From the IMG/VR virus record IMGVR_UViG_3300027741_000070, positions 1-59,327 of that record: a stretch of DNA of 59,327 nucleotides; one strand, 5' to 3'. Under the pieces are notes generated by a model. That model did no database searches and had not been told where the DNA came from. It saw nothing but the letters and a program-made list of their open reading frames with translations. Source of the DNA: a virus. The translations under genes were made by a program, and so were the position numbers. Within the stretch, counting starts at the first letter, position 1. The number at the start of each line of letters is the position of its first letter. Below, piece after piece: positions 18,010 to 26,842 of this stretch.

Positions 18010-18193
18010 TTTTATATTCCTTCCAAGTTTCAATCCAATCTTGGACAGTCTTGGTTTCGTAGATACGAATAACAGACCAGACAATTGAAAATAGTGCAGC
18101 AATGGCCGGTAGTGCGTTCATAAGCGTTCCAACTACTGTAACTACGGACGCCGCATCAACCGCCTGTTTAATGGTTTCTTGATGTTCTGTCAT
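17993..18193 (-). CDS. Holin candidate, 66 aa
   Basis: Starts MTEHQETIKQAVDAASVVTV; a hydrophobic span VVGTLMNALPAIAALFSIVWSVI is followed by RIYETKTVQDWIETWK and a basic tail (KNAKRK). One long or two short membrane segments, a W..IRIYET motif and a charged C-terminus match a small holin-like family I recall from podoviruses. The expected role is timed permeabilisation of the inner membrane. The start is the ATG with a short N-terminus; an upstream ATG overlaps the previous gene. Confidence 0.65.
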   Translation of the reverse strand: MTEHQETIKQAVDAASVVTVVGTLMNALPAIAALFSIVWSVIRIYETKTVQDWIETWKEYKNAKRK

Positions 18194-18194
18194 T

Positions 18195-18449
18195 TTAACA
18201 ATTCCATGCCCGCAGGCTTTTGTTGATACGCGAGTTAGGGTCATTAGCCGTCTTAGAGCTTGTCAACTTCTTTTTCATGCCTTTCATTCTGGCGCAAAAA
18301 GAATCGCGGCGCGAACCACCTTCAGGCTGCGGAGCTTTCAGCCCCGGTTTACCCGGATTAGCAGCATTATAAGAAGCACGACCCTTGGCATTTAAACCGC
18401 CCTTGGGGTTCTTGCCTTCTTTACGCTGCCATGCCGGGGACTTAGCCAT
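18195..18449 (-). CDS. DUF6321-like protein, 84 aa
   Basis: MAKSPAWQRKEGKNPKGGLN followed by AKGRASYN, then SFCARMKGMK and an LRAWNC end. This is a well-conserved small phage family (DUF6321, from memory) of unknown function, encoded in head/lysis regions. The start at 18449 is the family start and overlaps the upstream gene by 8 bases. Confidence 0.8.
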   Translation of the reverse strand: MAKSPAWQRKEGKNPKGGLNAKGRASYNAANPGKPGLKAPQPEGGSRRDSFCARMKGMKKKLTSSKTANDPNSRINKSLRAWNC

Positions 18450-18726
18450 AAAACACCGTTGCGGTTGTGCCTGTGCCATTTGTTACATAGATTCCACTCT
18501 GGGCAAGAATTCCCTCACCCGGAAATAACATATATAACGAACCAGCAACAGCGGCAGGAGTAAATGTGAATAGAGTGGCACCACCATTGCCATCAGCAAT
18601 AGTGATTGCGCCAGCACTAGACGTATAAGTCAAAGCAACAGCCTTAACTCGACTTCTATAAGAAGTTACGGCTGTGCTTGCTGCTGCCCCCGCAGTTCCG
18701 GCCTTAACATCAGTTTGCATCGTCAT
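18442..18726 (-). CDS. Small structural protein, 94 aa
   Basis: MTMQTDVKAGTAGAAASTAVTSYRSRVKAV, then beta-rich sequence with G.....F.F...A..G....PGEGI, ending VTNGTGTTATVFYG. The layout is typical of short phage capsid-region proteins (jelly-roll decoration-like), but no family is certain. A GGGGTG site lies before the ATG. Confidence 0.7.
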   Translation of the reverse strand: MTMQTDVKAGTAGAAASTAVTSYRSRVKAVALTYTSSAGAITIADGNGGATLFTFTPAAVAGSLYMLFPGEGILAQSGIYVTNGTGTTATVFYG

Positions 18727-18738
18727 GACGCACCCCTA

Positions 18739-19104
18739 TTAAGCAGCAGTGGTAACGTTAGTCCAAGTCGTCGAACCGGTCGTATTTACATACAGGCGGG
18801 TGCTAGTCGAAGAACCATCGGTACGGATGTACAGCGAACCTTGAGCAGCCGACACGGTCGGTGCGCCCGAACCCACATAGATGCCCAGACCAGTGGTGGT
18901 GGTGGCAAGGAACGCAGCAGTGCCGCCAGCAACAACAGCTTGATTTGAATCGGCGGTAATGTTGCCAGTAGCCGATAAGGTGGTGACGGAAGTTGCAGCG
19001 CCGATGGTCGAAGTGGTGGTGACTGCGCCAGTGGTCGAGTCAATCGAAATAGTTTGGAAGCCGTTCTGCGAGCGAACTGGTCCATTAAAAGTGGTATTAG
19101 CCAT
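18739..19104 (-). CDS. Capsid-region structural protein (head fibre/decoration-like), 121 aa
   Basis: MANTTFNGPVRSQNGFQTIS opens a beta-rich protein whose C-terminal GSLYIRTDGSSTSTRLYVNTTGSTTWTNV segment resembles the end of phage head-fibre/decoration proteins. It follows the terminator below the major capsid gene and probably has its own promoter or relies on read-through. Confidence 0.75.
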   Translation of the reverse strand: MANTTFNGPVRSQNGFQTISIDSTTGAVTTTSTIGAATSVTTLSATGNITADSNQAVVAGGTAAFLATTTTGLGIYVGSGAPTVSAAQGSLYIRTDGSSTSTRLYVNTTGSTTWTNVTTAA

Positions 19105-19127
19105 TTAAATCTCCGTGTTGTAGCACT

Positions 19128-19172
19128 AACTCCATTATCTCTACAAAGTCTGCTAGGTCAGTTAATGGAGTT
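19128..19172. repeat. Inverted repeat between capsid gene terminator and next gene
   Basis: AACTCCATTA (19128-19137) and TAATGGAGTT (19163-19172) are perfect 10-base arms separated by 25 bases, in the only sizeable gene-free gap of the head cluster (19105-19248). It could be an operator or an mRNA stem in the leader of the 121-residue protein gene. I see no convincing promoter hexamers. Confidence 0.5.
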
Positions 19173-19206
19173 GATTTCCTAGTATTAACAAACTACATCA
19201 TTTAAA

Positions 19207-19240
19207 CAAAAAAATAAAGGGGCCGAAGCCCCTTTATTCT
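19207..19240 (-). terminator. Rho-independent terminator after major capsid gene
   Basis: On the minus strand, AAAGGGGC-TTCG-GCCCCTTT is an 8-bp stem with a UUCG tetraloop followed by ATTTTTTT, starting 9 bases after the major capsid stop codon. It fits partial termination that would raise capsid mRNA over downstream genes. Confidence 0.85.
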
Positions 19241-19248
19241 TACAACAA

Positions 19249-20157
19249 TTAAGCGCCTTGCGAACCGAACATACCGAGCGGGTCCGACCAGCCGAACGAA
19301 TAACGCTCGCGGGCCTTGTAACGCACGTTGCCGGTATCAAAGTCACCGTCCATCGAGGTGGACAACGGCATACGTTCAAAATGCTTCATGCCGTTCGGAA
19401 CGTCAGTCGTCAGGAACCAGCCGTTGGTGTCGGTCAGGAAGTGGTTAACGGTGTAACCTTCCGGAATCGCACCATTGTTCTTGATGGCGTTGATGTCGTT
19501 ATCAGCCGTCGAAACACGCAGTTCGGTTTCGAGCAGGCGGGTAGCAACGAACATCAGTGCCGGGGGAACAATCAGCTTACGCGGCTTGGCAGCAATCAGC
19601 AGACCACGTTCGTCGGTCCAACCAGCGATTTGAATCACTGCTGCTTCCAACGAGGTTTCATTCAAGTCAGCTTGAACAGCCGGGGTGTTGCTATTGGTGC
19701 CACCCGAAACCAGCGGGTGAGCGGTGTTAAACAGCGACACGCCATCGCCACCCGGATAAGCCGAGTTGAAGCCATTGTTCAGAACATTGGCAGACTTGAC
19801 TTGCTTGGTGTACGACATGGCACGGGCCAGAGCCTTGGTGTAACGCGACGACAGCGAATCGTAGAGGTTGTCTTCGATTGCTTCTTCGGTCAGCGAGAAG
19901 CCAAGAGCGATGGTTTCGTGGTTATAACGGGTCGTGAATGCTTCTTGACCATTGTCATAACGAATCGAAGTGCCTTCGTTTTTAACCGGAGCAGCCGAGA
20001 AACCCGACAGCTTGGTTTCTTCTTCAAAGCTACGTTCCGAAGTTTCGGTTTCGTAGATTTCCTTATGCTCTTCGCCGTAACGCTTGTACTCCAGACCGAA
20101 CAAAGCGTTCAGGCCCGGCAGCAGTTCTTTCAGTAATTGTGCGCGAGAAATAGCCAT
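19249..20157 (-). CDS. Major capsid protein, Mu gpT-like HK97 fold, 302 aa
   Basis: Forms the icosahedral shell. Recognised by the gpT-like pattern: N-terminal LLPGLNALFGLEYKRY, the central TRYNHETIALGFSLTEEAIEDN, LFNTAHPLVSGGTNSN, and C-terminal YTVNHFLTDTNGWFLTTDVPNGMKHFER. About 300 residues is normal for this family. It lies between a decoration-like gene and a dedicated terminator, and has a TTAAGGAG ribosome site, in keeping with high expression. Confidence 0.85.
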   Translation of the reverse strand: MAISRAQLLKELLPGLNALFGLEYKRYGEEHKEIYETETSERSFEEETKLSGFSAAPVKNEGTSIRYDNGQEAFTTRYNHETIALGFSLTEEAIEDNLYDSLSSRYTKALARAMSYTKQVKSANVLNNGFNSAYPGGDGVSLFNTAHPLVSGGTNSNTPAVQADLNETSLEAAVIQIAGWTDERGLLIAAKPRKLIVPPALMFVATRLLETELRVSTADNDINAIKNNGAIPEGYTVNHFLTDTNGWFLTTDVPNGMKHFERMPLSTSMDGDFDTGNVRYKARERYSFGWSDPLGMFGSQGA

Positions 20158-20168
20158 GATTTAGCTCC

Positions 20169-21050
20169 TTAGACGCCAGTGGTGTTGAAATAGCTGTGGA
20201 AACTGCCGTTCCAAGCAACCAGAACTTCGGGGTAGCCAACAAACGACAGGACCGAACCAGAAGCCAGAGTAACTGCGGCATCCAAAGTCAACGTGGTAGT
20301 AGAAACGTTGATGACGGTTGCGTACTGACCGGCCAGAGTGCCGGTACCGGTCGGGCAAATCAACTGCATACCCGGAGTCAGACCAGTAACAGCAGCGGTC
20401 AGGGTCACAGTAGCCGACGAACCCGAGGTGCTACCAACGCCACTCAACGTAACGGCGGTTTCCGAAACGACACCAACCATGCGCCACGGCAGAGCCGAGG
20501 TCGCGCGGTCACCAGCACCCGAAGTACCCGAGGTAATCACAGCGCCCGAAACCGATTGGGCCGAATTACCAGTGGTCGTGCTACCGGTAACGCCGCCAGC
20601 GCCACCAACCATGTACACGTTGGAGCCTATGTAGTACGGGTTCAGGTAGCCAACGGTAGTGCTGGTGTTAGCCAGCGAGGTACCTTGGGTCGTAACCACG
20701 GCCTTCATCAGAGCGCGCGGGTCATCAACAACGATAGCTTCGGCGTCATTGGCGGTGGTGCTTGCGGGCCAGTATTGAGCAAACAGCTTTTGGCCGGTGG
20801 TCGGGCTGGTGTACGAACAACCCAAGAAAATACCAATCGTGCCAGCAACAGCGGTGCCCGGCGACGAAGCGGCGGACATCGACGAACGAACGATGGTACC
20901 GCCAGAGATTTGAACTACGTCACCGTAGAACAGGTTTTGGCTGTAAGCGTACTCAATCGGCAGCTTGCGGGTAGCGCCAGCATACGGCAACCCATCAAGG
21001 CGATTGACTGGCTTAAACCCATAGGGGGCAGAAACAGTCGGATATGCCAT
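20169..21050 (-). CDS. Capsid-associated structural protein (decoration-like), 293 aa
   Basis: MAYPTVSAPYGFKPVNRLDG is a conserved start of proteins next to capsid genes in aquatic phages. Then come YGDVVQ.SGGT, IGIFLGCSYT and beta-rich Ser/Thr/Gly sequence, ending YPEVLVAWNGSFHSYFNTTG. There is no HK97 pattern. It is probably a cement or decoration protein. A good AAAGGAG precedes the ATG. Confidence 0.75.
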   Translation of the reverse strand: MAYPTVSAPYGFKPVNRLDGLPYAGATRKLPIEYAYSQNLFYGDVVQISGGTIVRSSMSAASSPGTAVAGTIGIFLGCSYTSPTTGQKLFAQYWPASTTANDAEAIVVDDPRALMKAVVTTQGTSLANTSTTVGYLNPYYIGSNVYMVGGAGGVTGSTTTGNSAQSVSGAVITSGTSGAGDRATSALPWRMVGVVSETAVTLSGVGSTSGSSATVTLTAAVTGLTPGMQLICPTGTGTLAGQYATVINVSTTTLTLDAAVTLASGSVLSFVGYPEVLVAWNGSFHSYFNTTGV

Positions 21051-21071
21051 TTTAAACTCCTTGTTTGTTGA

Positions 21072-21509
21072 TTAACTGCGTTCAGAAAACTTGGGCATAC
21101 GCCGGTCGTTTTCACGCATATAACTTTGTTCAACCGATTCCATTTGGTCGCGGTTGATTTGTTGGTAATACGAATTGCGTTGGTCCACCATTTCTGAGGG
21201 CATCTTGCAAAGTGCAAGCCCACCGATTTCGACGTTGCCGCTCGTTTGAGCCAACATCAATTCGGGATGGTCTTCAGCCTTTACCGGCTCCCAGCCTTCA
21301 CGGAAACGCGCACTGACATTTGTCGGGTCAGTATTTCCCATCAAACTGGTGCGAACCCAACGGAACTTATAGCCTTCCTGCGGATTCGGTGTAGGAAGCG
21401 TTGAAGGCGGCGTCCAAGAACGCTTGCGTTCAGTAGTTTCACGGTTGTCCAAACTACGCGGGCGACGATTATCCATTACGCTTCTCCAGTTCAATCTTTT
21501 GTTTTGCAT
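21072..21509 (-). CDS. Head-region protein, 145 aa
   Basis: Basic N-terminus (MQNKRLNWRSVMDNRRPRSL), then Y.FRWVR....N.....S.RF.EGWEPVK..DHPEL and NVEIGGLALCKMP, a pattern I recall in proteins encoded between scaffold and capsid genes. The C-terminus is helical (YYQQINRDQMESVEQSYMRE). The first codons overlap the scaffold gene by 41 bases; an internal ATG at MDNRRPRSLDNRE (21474) is an alternative start. Function unknown. Confidence 0.7.
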   Translation of the reverse strand: MQNKRLNWRSVMDNRRPRSLDNRETTERKRSWTPPSTLPTPNPQEGYKFRWVRTSLMGNTDPTNVSARFREGWEPVKAEDHPELMLAQTSGNVEIGGLALCKMPSEMVDQRNSYYQQINRDQMESVEQSYMRENDRRMPKFSERS

Positions 21510-22377
21510 AAACTTCTAAGGGCAAGCCAAGCCGTTTGGCAATAGCAACTTCACTAGCCTTAAGCTCAACTCGTTTTGAGGGATTGCTTCGCGTGGCAGG
21601 TGCTACCACCGAAGAGGGGCGCTTCTTTTCCACAGGTTGCTCGGTCTTGCCAAGACGGCTGGGAAAGATGTCACGCAAGCGGGAATCGAGTTCCCGATAA
21701 TAATCATCACCACGCGGGTCGTAACCCGATGCGACCAAATCTTCGTGCAGCCCCAGAGCGGTTCCGGTCATAACCTTGTCTTTCCAAAACCAAGGATTGG
21801 CTTGATGCCACTGCTTGGCTTTGTCATCGACTTGGGGCCGATGTACTTGTTGTTGGGTATTTACATTATATTCTTCTTCTTGTAAAGCATTAATTTGATA
21901 TTCATTTAACTTTGCTCTAGTTAATTGTGCAGAGTTAAATTCTTCTTGAGCCATTACCTCGGCTTCAATATCACCAATTGACTTTGCGTCAATCAGTTTC
22001 TTTTTGGCGACTTCATATTCAATAGCCGCCTTTTGTTTTGCTGCCTCAAGGTAAGCCTCTTCGCCTTGCTTCAACGTGCCCTTAAGCCGTTGATTCTCTT
22101 GCATAATTTGCTGTGCAATGGCAAGTGCTTCTTCGCGCTCACGCATTGCGGTTTCTTTGGCTCGACGTTCATCGTGCCGTGCGTGAGACAGTTCCTTGAT
22201 GCGCTTCTGTACATTTGAACTGTACTGTTCAATTTCATCGTCAGCCGGGTCTTCTACTTCCTTTTCCAACGGCTTTCGGTTTCGGTCTTCTTCGGGCGTG
22301 TCGTCAACGACATCAATTTCAATTTCATCGCCCTCAACTTCAATATCTACTTCCGGGTTTTCGTAATTCTCATCCAT
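21469..22377 (-). CDS. Scaffolding protein candidate, 302 aa
   Basis: Acidic N-terminus (DIEVEGDEIEIDVVDDTPEED), then a long charged coiled-coil/helical region (residues about 55-190, KRIKELSHARHDERRAKETAMREREEAL), and a basic C-terminal helix. This architecture, with position between portal/GroES and capsid genes, is that of scaffolding proteins, which guide procapsid assembly and then leave. No catalytic motif for a protease is visible. Confidence 0.75.
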   Translation of the reverse strand: MDENYENPEVDIEVEGDEIEIDVVDDTPEEDRNRKPLEKEVEDPADDEIEQYSSNVQKRIKELSHARHDERRAKETAMREREEALAIAQQIMQENQRLKGTLKQGEEAYLEAAKQKAAIEYEVAKKKLIDAKSIGDIEAEVMAQEEFNSAQLTRAKLNEYQINALQEEEYNVNTQQQVHRPQVDDKAKQWHQANPWFWKDKVMTGTALGLHEDLVASGYDPRGDDYYRELDSRLRDIFPSRLGKTEQPVEKKRPSSVVAPATRSNPSKRVELKASEVAIAKRLGLPLEVYAKQKIELEKRNG

Positions 22378-22386
22378 GATTTTTCC

Positions 22387-22749
22387 TTAAGCGCGCGTAT
22401 AACCACGCGGGTCTTGCACGACTGCTTCAACCGAATCATCATTGATGAGACGGAATTCACGACCGTGGATTTTAAAGCGGGTGCCTGAATATGCGCGGGT
22501 AAGGACAAAATCGCCTTCCTTACAATACGGACCCGTTGGGAAACGGCCTTGGTCCAAATAACAATCCGGACCCATCTTTACAACAAACAACACAACCGAT
22601 GAATGCTCTTCGGTTTTAACTGTGGTGTCTGCTTTAAGAATGCCATTTTGAAACTTGTCTTCTACTTCCGGCAGGGCACAAAGAATCTTGTAACCCATAG
22701 GAGCGGGCAGTTGAGTCGCTTCTTGAACTTCCTGAACTTCGTCAGTCAT
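22387..22749 (-). CDS. Phage GroES-like cochaperonin, 120 aa
   Basis: The order of elements matches GroES: P.GYKILCALPEVEDKFQNGIL (first strand, then mobile-loop region ending G-I-L), V.LFVVKMGPDCY (where GroES has GEVLAVGNG), CKEGDFVLTRAYSGTRFKIHGREFRLINDDSVEAVV (matching VGD.V.F....G......E.....E.DILA.V). It probably caps host GroEL to help fold the capsid protein, as T4 gp31 does. It sits directly upstream of the scaffold gene. Confidence 0.8.
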   Translation of the reverse strand: MTDEVQEVQEATQLPAPMGYKILCALPEVEDKFQNGILKADTTVKTEEHSSVVLFVVKMGPDCYLDQGRFPTGPYCKEGDFVLTRAYSGTRFKIHGREFRLINDDSVEAVVQDPRGYTRA

Positions 22750-22924
22750 TTTTTAACTTCTCCGCGAGGTCTGCGATATGAACCTGTGCAACCTCCAGAC
22801 CCCGAATCAGGCCACACAGATATTTGTAATGCGCGTAATCCTTGCAGTTATCTCTTGCAATGAATTCGTTATATCCCTTTATTTCATCATTTAGCTTTTT
22901 GTTGAGGTACTCTAGTTCGTTCAT
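22742..22924 (-). CDS. Small helical protein, 60 aa
   Basis: Start chosen at MNELEYLNKKLNDEIKGYNE because a GGAG lies 8 bases upstream; an ATG six codons earlier has no site. The product is one long helical stretch with a C-terminal helix LEVAQVHIADLAEKLK. It overlaps the portal end and the GroES start. Small proteins of this kind follow portals in many podoviruses. Role unknown. Confidence 0.65.
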   Translation of the reverse strand: MNELEYLNKKLNDEIKGYNEFIARDNCKDYAHYKYLCGLIRGLEVAQVHIADLAEKLKND

Positions 22925-25328
22925 TTGACATCTCCGCTCCAAGTTTTACGCCAGTAAGCAATTCGTTGGAGACGCGATTTGCTTGGGAATCGGCCATTCT
23001 GGCCTTAGCTTGCCGTTCGGCAGTTGTTGCTTGAGTCTGAATGCGCTCGCGTTCAACTTGAGTACGCAGTTCAATCTCTTTTGCCCGCAACGCAATTTCG
23101 GCTTGGTCCTTCTGTGCCTTGCGTTGAATTTCCTGTTGTTTCAATTCAAGCTCCTTCATGGCTTGCTGAACCACGGGGTCTTGCTGCGCTTGCGCGTTTT
23201 GTTGTTGTTGTGCTTCGGCTTGATTGTTTTGCAACAGCTTTTGTGCCGCAGCAGCAATCAGTTGTGAAACTTGGTATTCAACATCTTCCGGAAGTTGTTC
23301 TTCGTCGCCCGGTAGCGGAGCGCCAATTTGTTCTTCGATATGTTGTTTGTAAGCAAAGCCAATATGTTCCGCGATGTGGGCTTGCGCCGCCGTCATCATT
23401 TGTTGGAACAACGGTGACTGACCCGCAACCTGTTGAATCTTCGGGTCTTGCATCATTGCCATGTGAGTCTGGATATGTGCTTCGTGGTCTTGATAAGCAA
23501 ATGCTTTCACGGGCTTTCCAACCATAAGCGCCATATTTTCACTGACCGGGTCTTTGGGTTTGATGTCGTCCGAGGTTGGGACCAGCTTGTCAATGTTCTT
23601 GATATTTAAAGTCTGCAACATCTGACGATGTAGTTCCGGCAGGTCATAAATCTGCGGTGCGCCTTGAGCCAATTGAAGTGCAGCTTGATATTGAACAATC
23701 CTCTGCGACATCGTTGCGGCATTCGGGTCGCTGACAGGGATGATGTCCGTATGGTCGTAGTCAGATTGTTTAACCTGACGCGGCGCATCTTCAACGTCAT
23801 AGTCATATTGCTCAGGGGTAAAGTCGCGGATGATGGAAGCCAAAAGTTTGAACTCTTCCTTCATTGCGTAATGCACGCGCGCCTGAACAGCGCTCATAAC
23901 TTTCAGAGTGCGCTCAAGGATTGCAAGCGTTGTGCCTACAGGCGCCTGTGAACTCATATCAGACACTTTCATGTCAGAGATGGAGGCAAACCTGCGACCT
24001 TCTTCTACAATCGTTTGCAGAAGCACTGACAGCGTCTGAGAGGGTTCCTTGTAAGGCAGCGGCAGGATGTTGTCGCGGATAGACCCGCCCGGTACGTCAA
24101 CGTCACGGAATTCACCCGGAGAGATTGGGGTATCGTCACCAATAATCCGAAGCCCGCGCGCCTTTAGACCTCCGGGAAGATTCGCAAGCGTCCCCGCGTC
24201 AACCAATTGACGAAGCAGAGAGGTAGCACCACGAGCATGACCACCAATAAGGTGAAGCAAACCAAAGCCGTAAAAGCCAAACCCAGTGATATACGGGTAA
24301 TGGACAAAGTGCATACGCGCTTGTTTAAACTCATCATCTTCCTTCCAGTTACGGCGGATGGCTAGGATTTCGTTGTTGCCTTCATTGATTGTTACAACAT
24401 ACGGAAGCGCAATGCCCGTTTCTTCGCCGGAATCGTCTTTATCTTCATAGCCTTCCAAATCAAGGTAGGTGTGGATTTCAAGAAGGCGGTAACGAGTATC
24501 GTTAATGGCATCAATGCCCGTTAGTTCGTTACGTTTCTTTTGAAGATTAGCTACGTCGCGCGGCGGGTCGCCCAAATCAATGTCACGATAGAAACCGGAA
24601 ACTTGCAACTTCCTGATTTCATTCTTGTTTTTACGCATCCGGTGGGTGATGCGTTGCGCTGACTGGAGAGAAGTTTCGCCATAAGACACAACAAGGTCAT
24701 CTGCGGGGATAAAAACAGACACCTGACGGCCAAGGCTGGGGTCGTAGTAGACCTTCTTGAAGGCTGAACCCATCAAAGGCTGCGACCAGTACAGTCTTTC
24801 CTGTTCTGTGCGCCATTCCGGCATTTCATTCATCAGCTTGTAGTTCATGTCGTTTTCGACACGGTCGGCGGCGTCCAGCTTTTCGCGAGTTTCTTTGCCT
24901 AAAACCTTAGTCCGTACTGGACCGCTGGCCGGAACAGTCTCCATAATCATTTCTGCTTGATAACGGACGACAGCTTCGGTCAACATCGGGTGGGTAATCC
25001 CACAGGCGCCTTCCCAAGGTTCCGAACGCTCTTCGACTTTCAATCCAAGTAGGTCCATGCCCTCTTGAATCGTAGTTTCCCAGTCCTTGCGGCTGTTTAA
25101 ATCGTCGGTGTATTCACCAATAAGCTCAGAAGCTAGCGATTCTAGGTAGCCTTCATCAAGAATTTCGGCCAGATTGTCACCAAAATCCGATTCTTCTTCT
25201 TGGTGTTTATCAAAATCAATTGTAACCGGCCCAATAGTCACAGATTCCGGGTCAACAATTTCAATTTCAATTGGTTCTGCCTCAATCTGCTGGTCAAAAA
25301 CCGGAACTTTGTCAACATTCGTAGCCAT
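22887..25328 (-). CDS. P22-type portal protein, 813 aa
   Basis: Forms the dodecameric portal through which DNA enters and leaves. The large size, the order of motifs (WE.ACGITHPMLTEAVVRYQAEM, YWSQPLMGSAFKKVYYDPSLGR, GFGLLHLIGGHARGATSLLRQLVDAGTLANLPGG, QAPVGTTLAILERTLKVMSAVQARVHYAMKEEF) and a long Gln/Ala-rich helical C-terminal barrel (about 650-800, QAEAQQQQNAQAQQD) match P22-type portals. It lies immediately downstream of TerL. Confidence 0.85.
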   Translation of the reverse strand: MATNVDKVPVFDQQIEAEPIEIEIVDPESVTIGPVTIDFDKHQEEESDFGDNLAEILDEGYLESLASELIGEYTDDLNSRKDWETTIQEGMDLLGLKVEERSEPWEGACGITHPMLTEAVVRYQAEMIMETVPASGPVRTKVLGKETREKLDAADRVENDMNYKLMNEMPEWRTEQERLYWSQPLMGSAFKKVYYDPSLGRQVSVFIPADDLVVSYGETSLQSAQRITHRMRKNKNEIRKLQVSGFYRDIDLGDPPRDVANLQKKRNELTGIDAINDTRYRLLEIHTYLDLEGYEDKDDSGEETGIALPYVVTINEGNNEILAIRRNWKEDDEFKQARMHFVHYPYITGFGFYGFGLLHLIGGHARGATSLLRQLVDAGTLANLPGGLKARGLRIIGDDTPISPGEFRDVDVPGGSIRDNILPLPYKEPSQTLSVLLQTIVEEGRRFASISDMKVSDMSSQAPVGTTLAILERTLKVMSAVQARVHYAMKEEFKLLASIIRDFTPEQYDYDVEDAPRQVKQSDYDHTDIIPVSDPNAATMSQRIVQYQAALQLAQGAPQIYDLPELHRQMLQTLNIKNIDKLVPTSDDIKPKDPVSENMALMVGKPVKAFAYQDHEAHIQTHMAMMQDPKIQQVAGQSPLFQQMMTAAQAHIAEHIGFAYKQHIEEQIGAPLPGDEEQLPEDVEYQVSQLIAAAAQKLLQNNQAEAQQQQNAQAQQDPVVQQAMKELELKQQEIQRKAQKDQAEIALRAKEIELRTQVERERIQTQATTAERQAKARMADSQANRVSNELLTGVKLGAEMSNERTRVPQQKAK

Positions 25329-25336
25329 CTTTATCC

Positions 25337-26842
25337 TTAATAGTACCCGCGTTTACGTTTAAATCCGCGAATTGGGTCTGGTTCGTCGGATTCTAACTTG
25401 ATAAACCCACCCTGCCGGAATCTTAATAATGCCTGAGTCGTCGAGTCGGTTAAGTCATCGTGGTCGCCATAGGGAAAAGCGGCCATTTCTTCAATCAATT
25501 CATGCGCCCAGCGTTTATCTGGGCACCATACTTTACCTGAAGCAAACAAATCTGATACAGCATTTAGGCGTACATTTTTATCATTACCGCGAGTCGGTGT
25601 AAATTCCTGAACAGGAATGCCCATTTGACGTAATTCATAAATCAAGGGTGCGCCAGCGGCTTTAGCTTCTACGATAAACGCGTCTGGTTGCCATTCTTGC
25701 CACATTTCGTGGGCGCGTTGTTTAAGCTCTGGAAATTCCATACGCTCTTTGTAGGCATCCAATAAAATAACGTTTGCGTCTTTTTGGTCTTCGTCTTTAT
25801 AGAAGACGCCCCACGTTGTACAGGCTGAATAGTCAGACCGTTCGTTTTTAGTAAAAGCCGTATCCCAAGATTGGATGACAAATTCACAAACCGGAGGATG
25901 GTCTCCCTCCCAAATTTTCCACCATTCGCGTTTAATGATTGCGCCTTCTTCGCCAGACGGTTTTTGTTGATACTGCGCTGACCATTTTGATAGCGGCAGT
26001 TCCGTGCGGAGCGCTTCAAGTTCTTCGATAGACCAGAACTCGGGCCATAAAGGCTTTCCAGATGGAAGAATAGCCGGTAATTCAATGACTTCCCATTCGC
26101 CAATTCGTTCATCCTCAATAGACGATTGAACAACACGACCCGTCAAGTCTTTTAAAGACCAGCGAGTCATAACAATTACAATAGCCCCGCCCGGCTGTAA
26201 GCGTTGTCGTGGACCAGATGTGTACCACTCATACACAGAATCAAAGATGCCGGGGTCAGAAGCGGCTAGTTTGGCTTCTTGTTCAGAATGCGGGTCATCA
26301 ATAATTAGTAGGTCAGCACCTTTACCAGTAACTGCACCCCCCACACCAATTGCAAAGTACTCTCCACTCTCATTAGTAGCCCAGCGACCAGCGGCTTTAG
26401 AGTCATGCCGTAAAGCCACATTAGGAAAAATTCCTTTATAGACTTCTGAATCAACAAGGTTTCTTACCTTTCGCCCAAAGCCAACCGCAAGCTCAGCCGT
26501 ATGCGACGTTTGAATAATTTTCTTTGACGGATAGCGACCAAGAAACCAAGCCGGGAGTAGGTATGAAGCAAACTCCGACTTCGTGTGTCGTGGCGGCATA
26601 TTGATAATAAGTCTCTTAAGCTCACCCTTAGCCACCCTCTCAAATTTCTCTGCCATCAGTTTGTGATGCCTGCCAGAGATAAAACCCGGCCACATCTTGT
26701 AAACAAACTGCATGAAAGAATTTTGACAGCGCTCACGTTCAGCCGCATGGGTGTACTTCTCCAGCATAGCAAACATCTTCTCCTGCTCATCGGGCGGGAG
26801 CAATGAAATGTGGTTAACAATCTCACTAATGTCATCCATCAC
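25337..26842 (-). CDS. terL: Terminase large subunit, 501 aa
   Basis: DNA-packaging motor. The N-terminal ATPase has a Walker A-like PPRHTKSE (residues 83-90) and a Walker B LLIIDDPH (about 170-180), with GAIVIVMTRWSLKDL as coupling region. The C-terminal RNase H-like nuclease has VIQSWDTAFTK and DAFIVEAKAAG as acidic-residue motifs. The length is normal. The start ATG overlaps the preceding stop (ATGA). Confidence 0.9.
   Translation of the reverse strand: MMDDISEIVNHISLLPPDEQEKMFAMLEKYTHAAERERCQNSFMQFVYKMWPGFISGRHHKLMAEKFERVAKGELKRLIINMPPRHTKSEFASYLLPAWFLGRYPSKKIIQTSHTAELAVGFGRKVRNLVDSEVYKGIFPNVALRHDSKAAGRWATNESGEYFAIGVGGAVTGKGADLLIIDDPHSEQEAKLAASDPGIFDSVYEWYTSGPRQRLQPGGAIVIVMTRWSLKDLTGRVVQSSIEDERIGEWEVIELPAILPSGKPLWPEFWSIEELEALRTELPLSKWSAQYQQKPSGEEGAIIKREWWKIWEGDHPPVCEFVIQSWDTAFTKNERSDYSACTTWGVFYKDEDQKDANVILLDAYKERMEFPELKQRAHEMWQEWQPDAFIVEAKAAGAPLIYELRQMGIPVQEFTPTRGNDKNVRLNAVSDLFASGKVWCPDKRWAHELIEEMAAFPYGDHDDLTDSTTQALLRFRQGGFIKLESDEPDPIRGFKRKRGYY

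Noticed and set aside
17491-18088. Rightward open frames over the small basic-protein genes
   Set aside because: They are complements of Lys/Gly-rich genes with clear ribosome sites and family matches on the minus strand.
19258-21071. Two rightward open frames of about 290 codons over the capsid genes
   Set aside because: They mirror the capsid and decoration genes on the other strand and read as Arg/Gln-rich nonsense. High GC at third positions explains the lack of stops.
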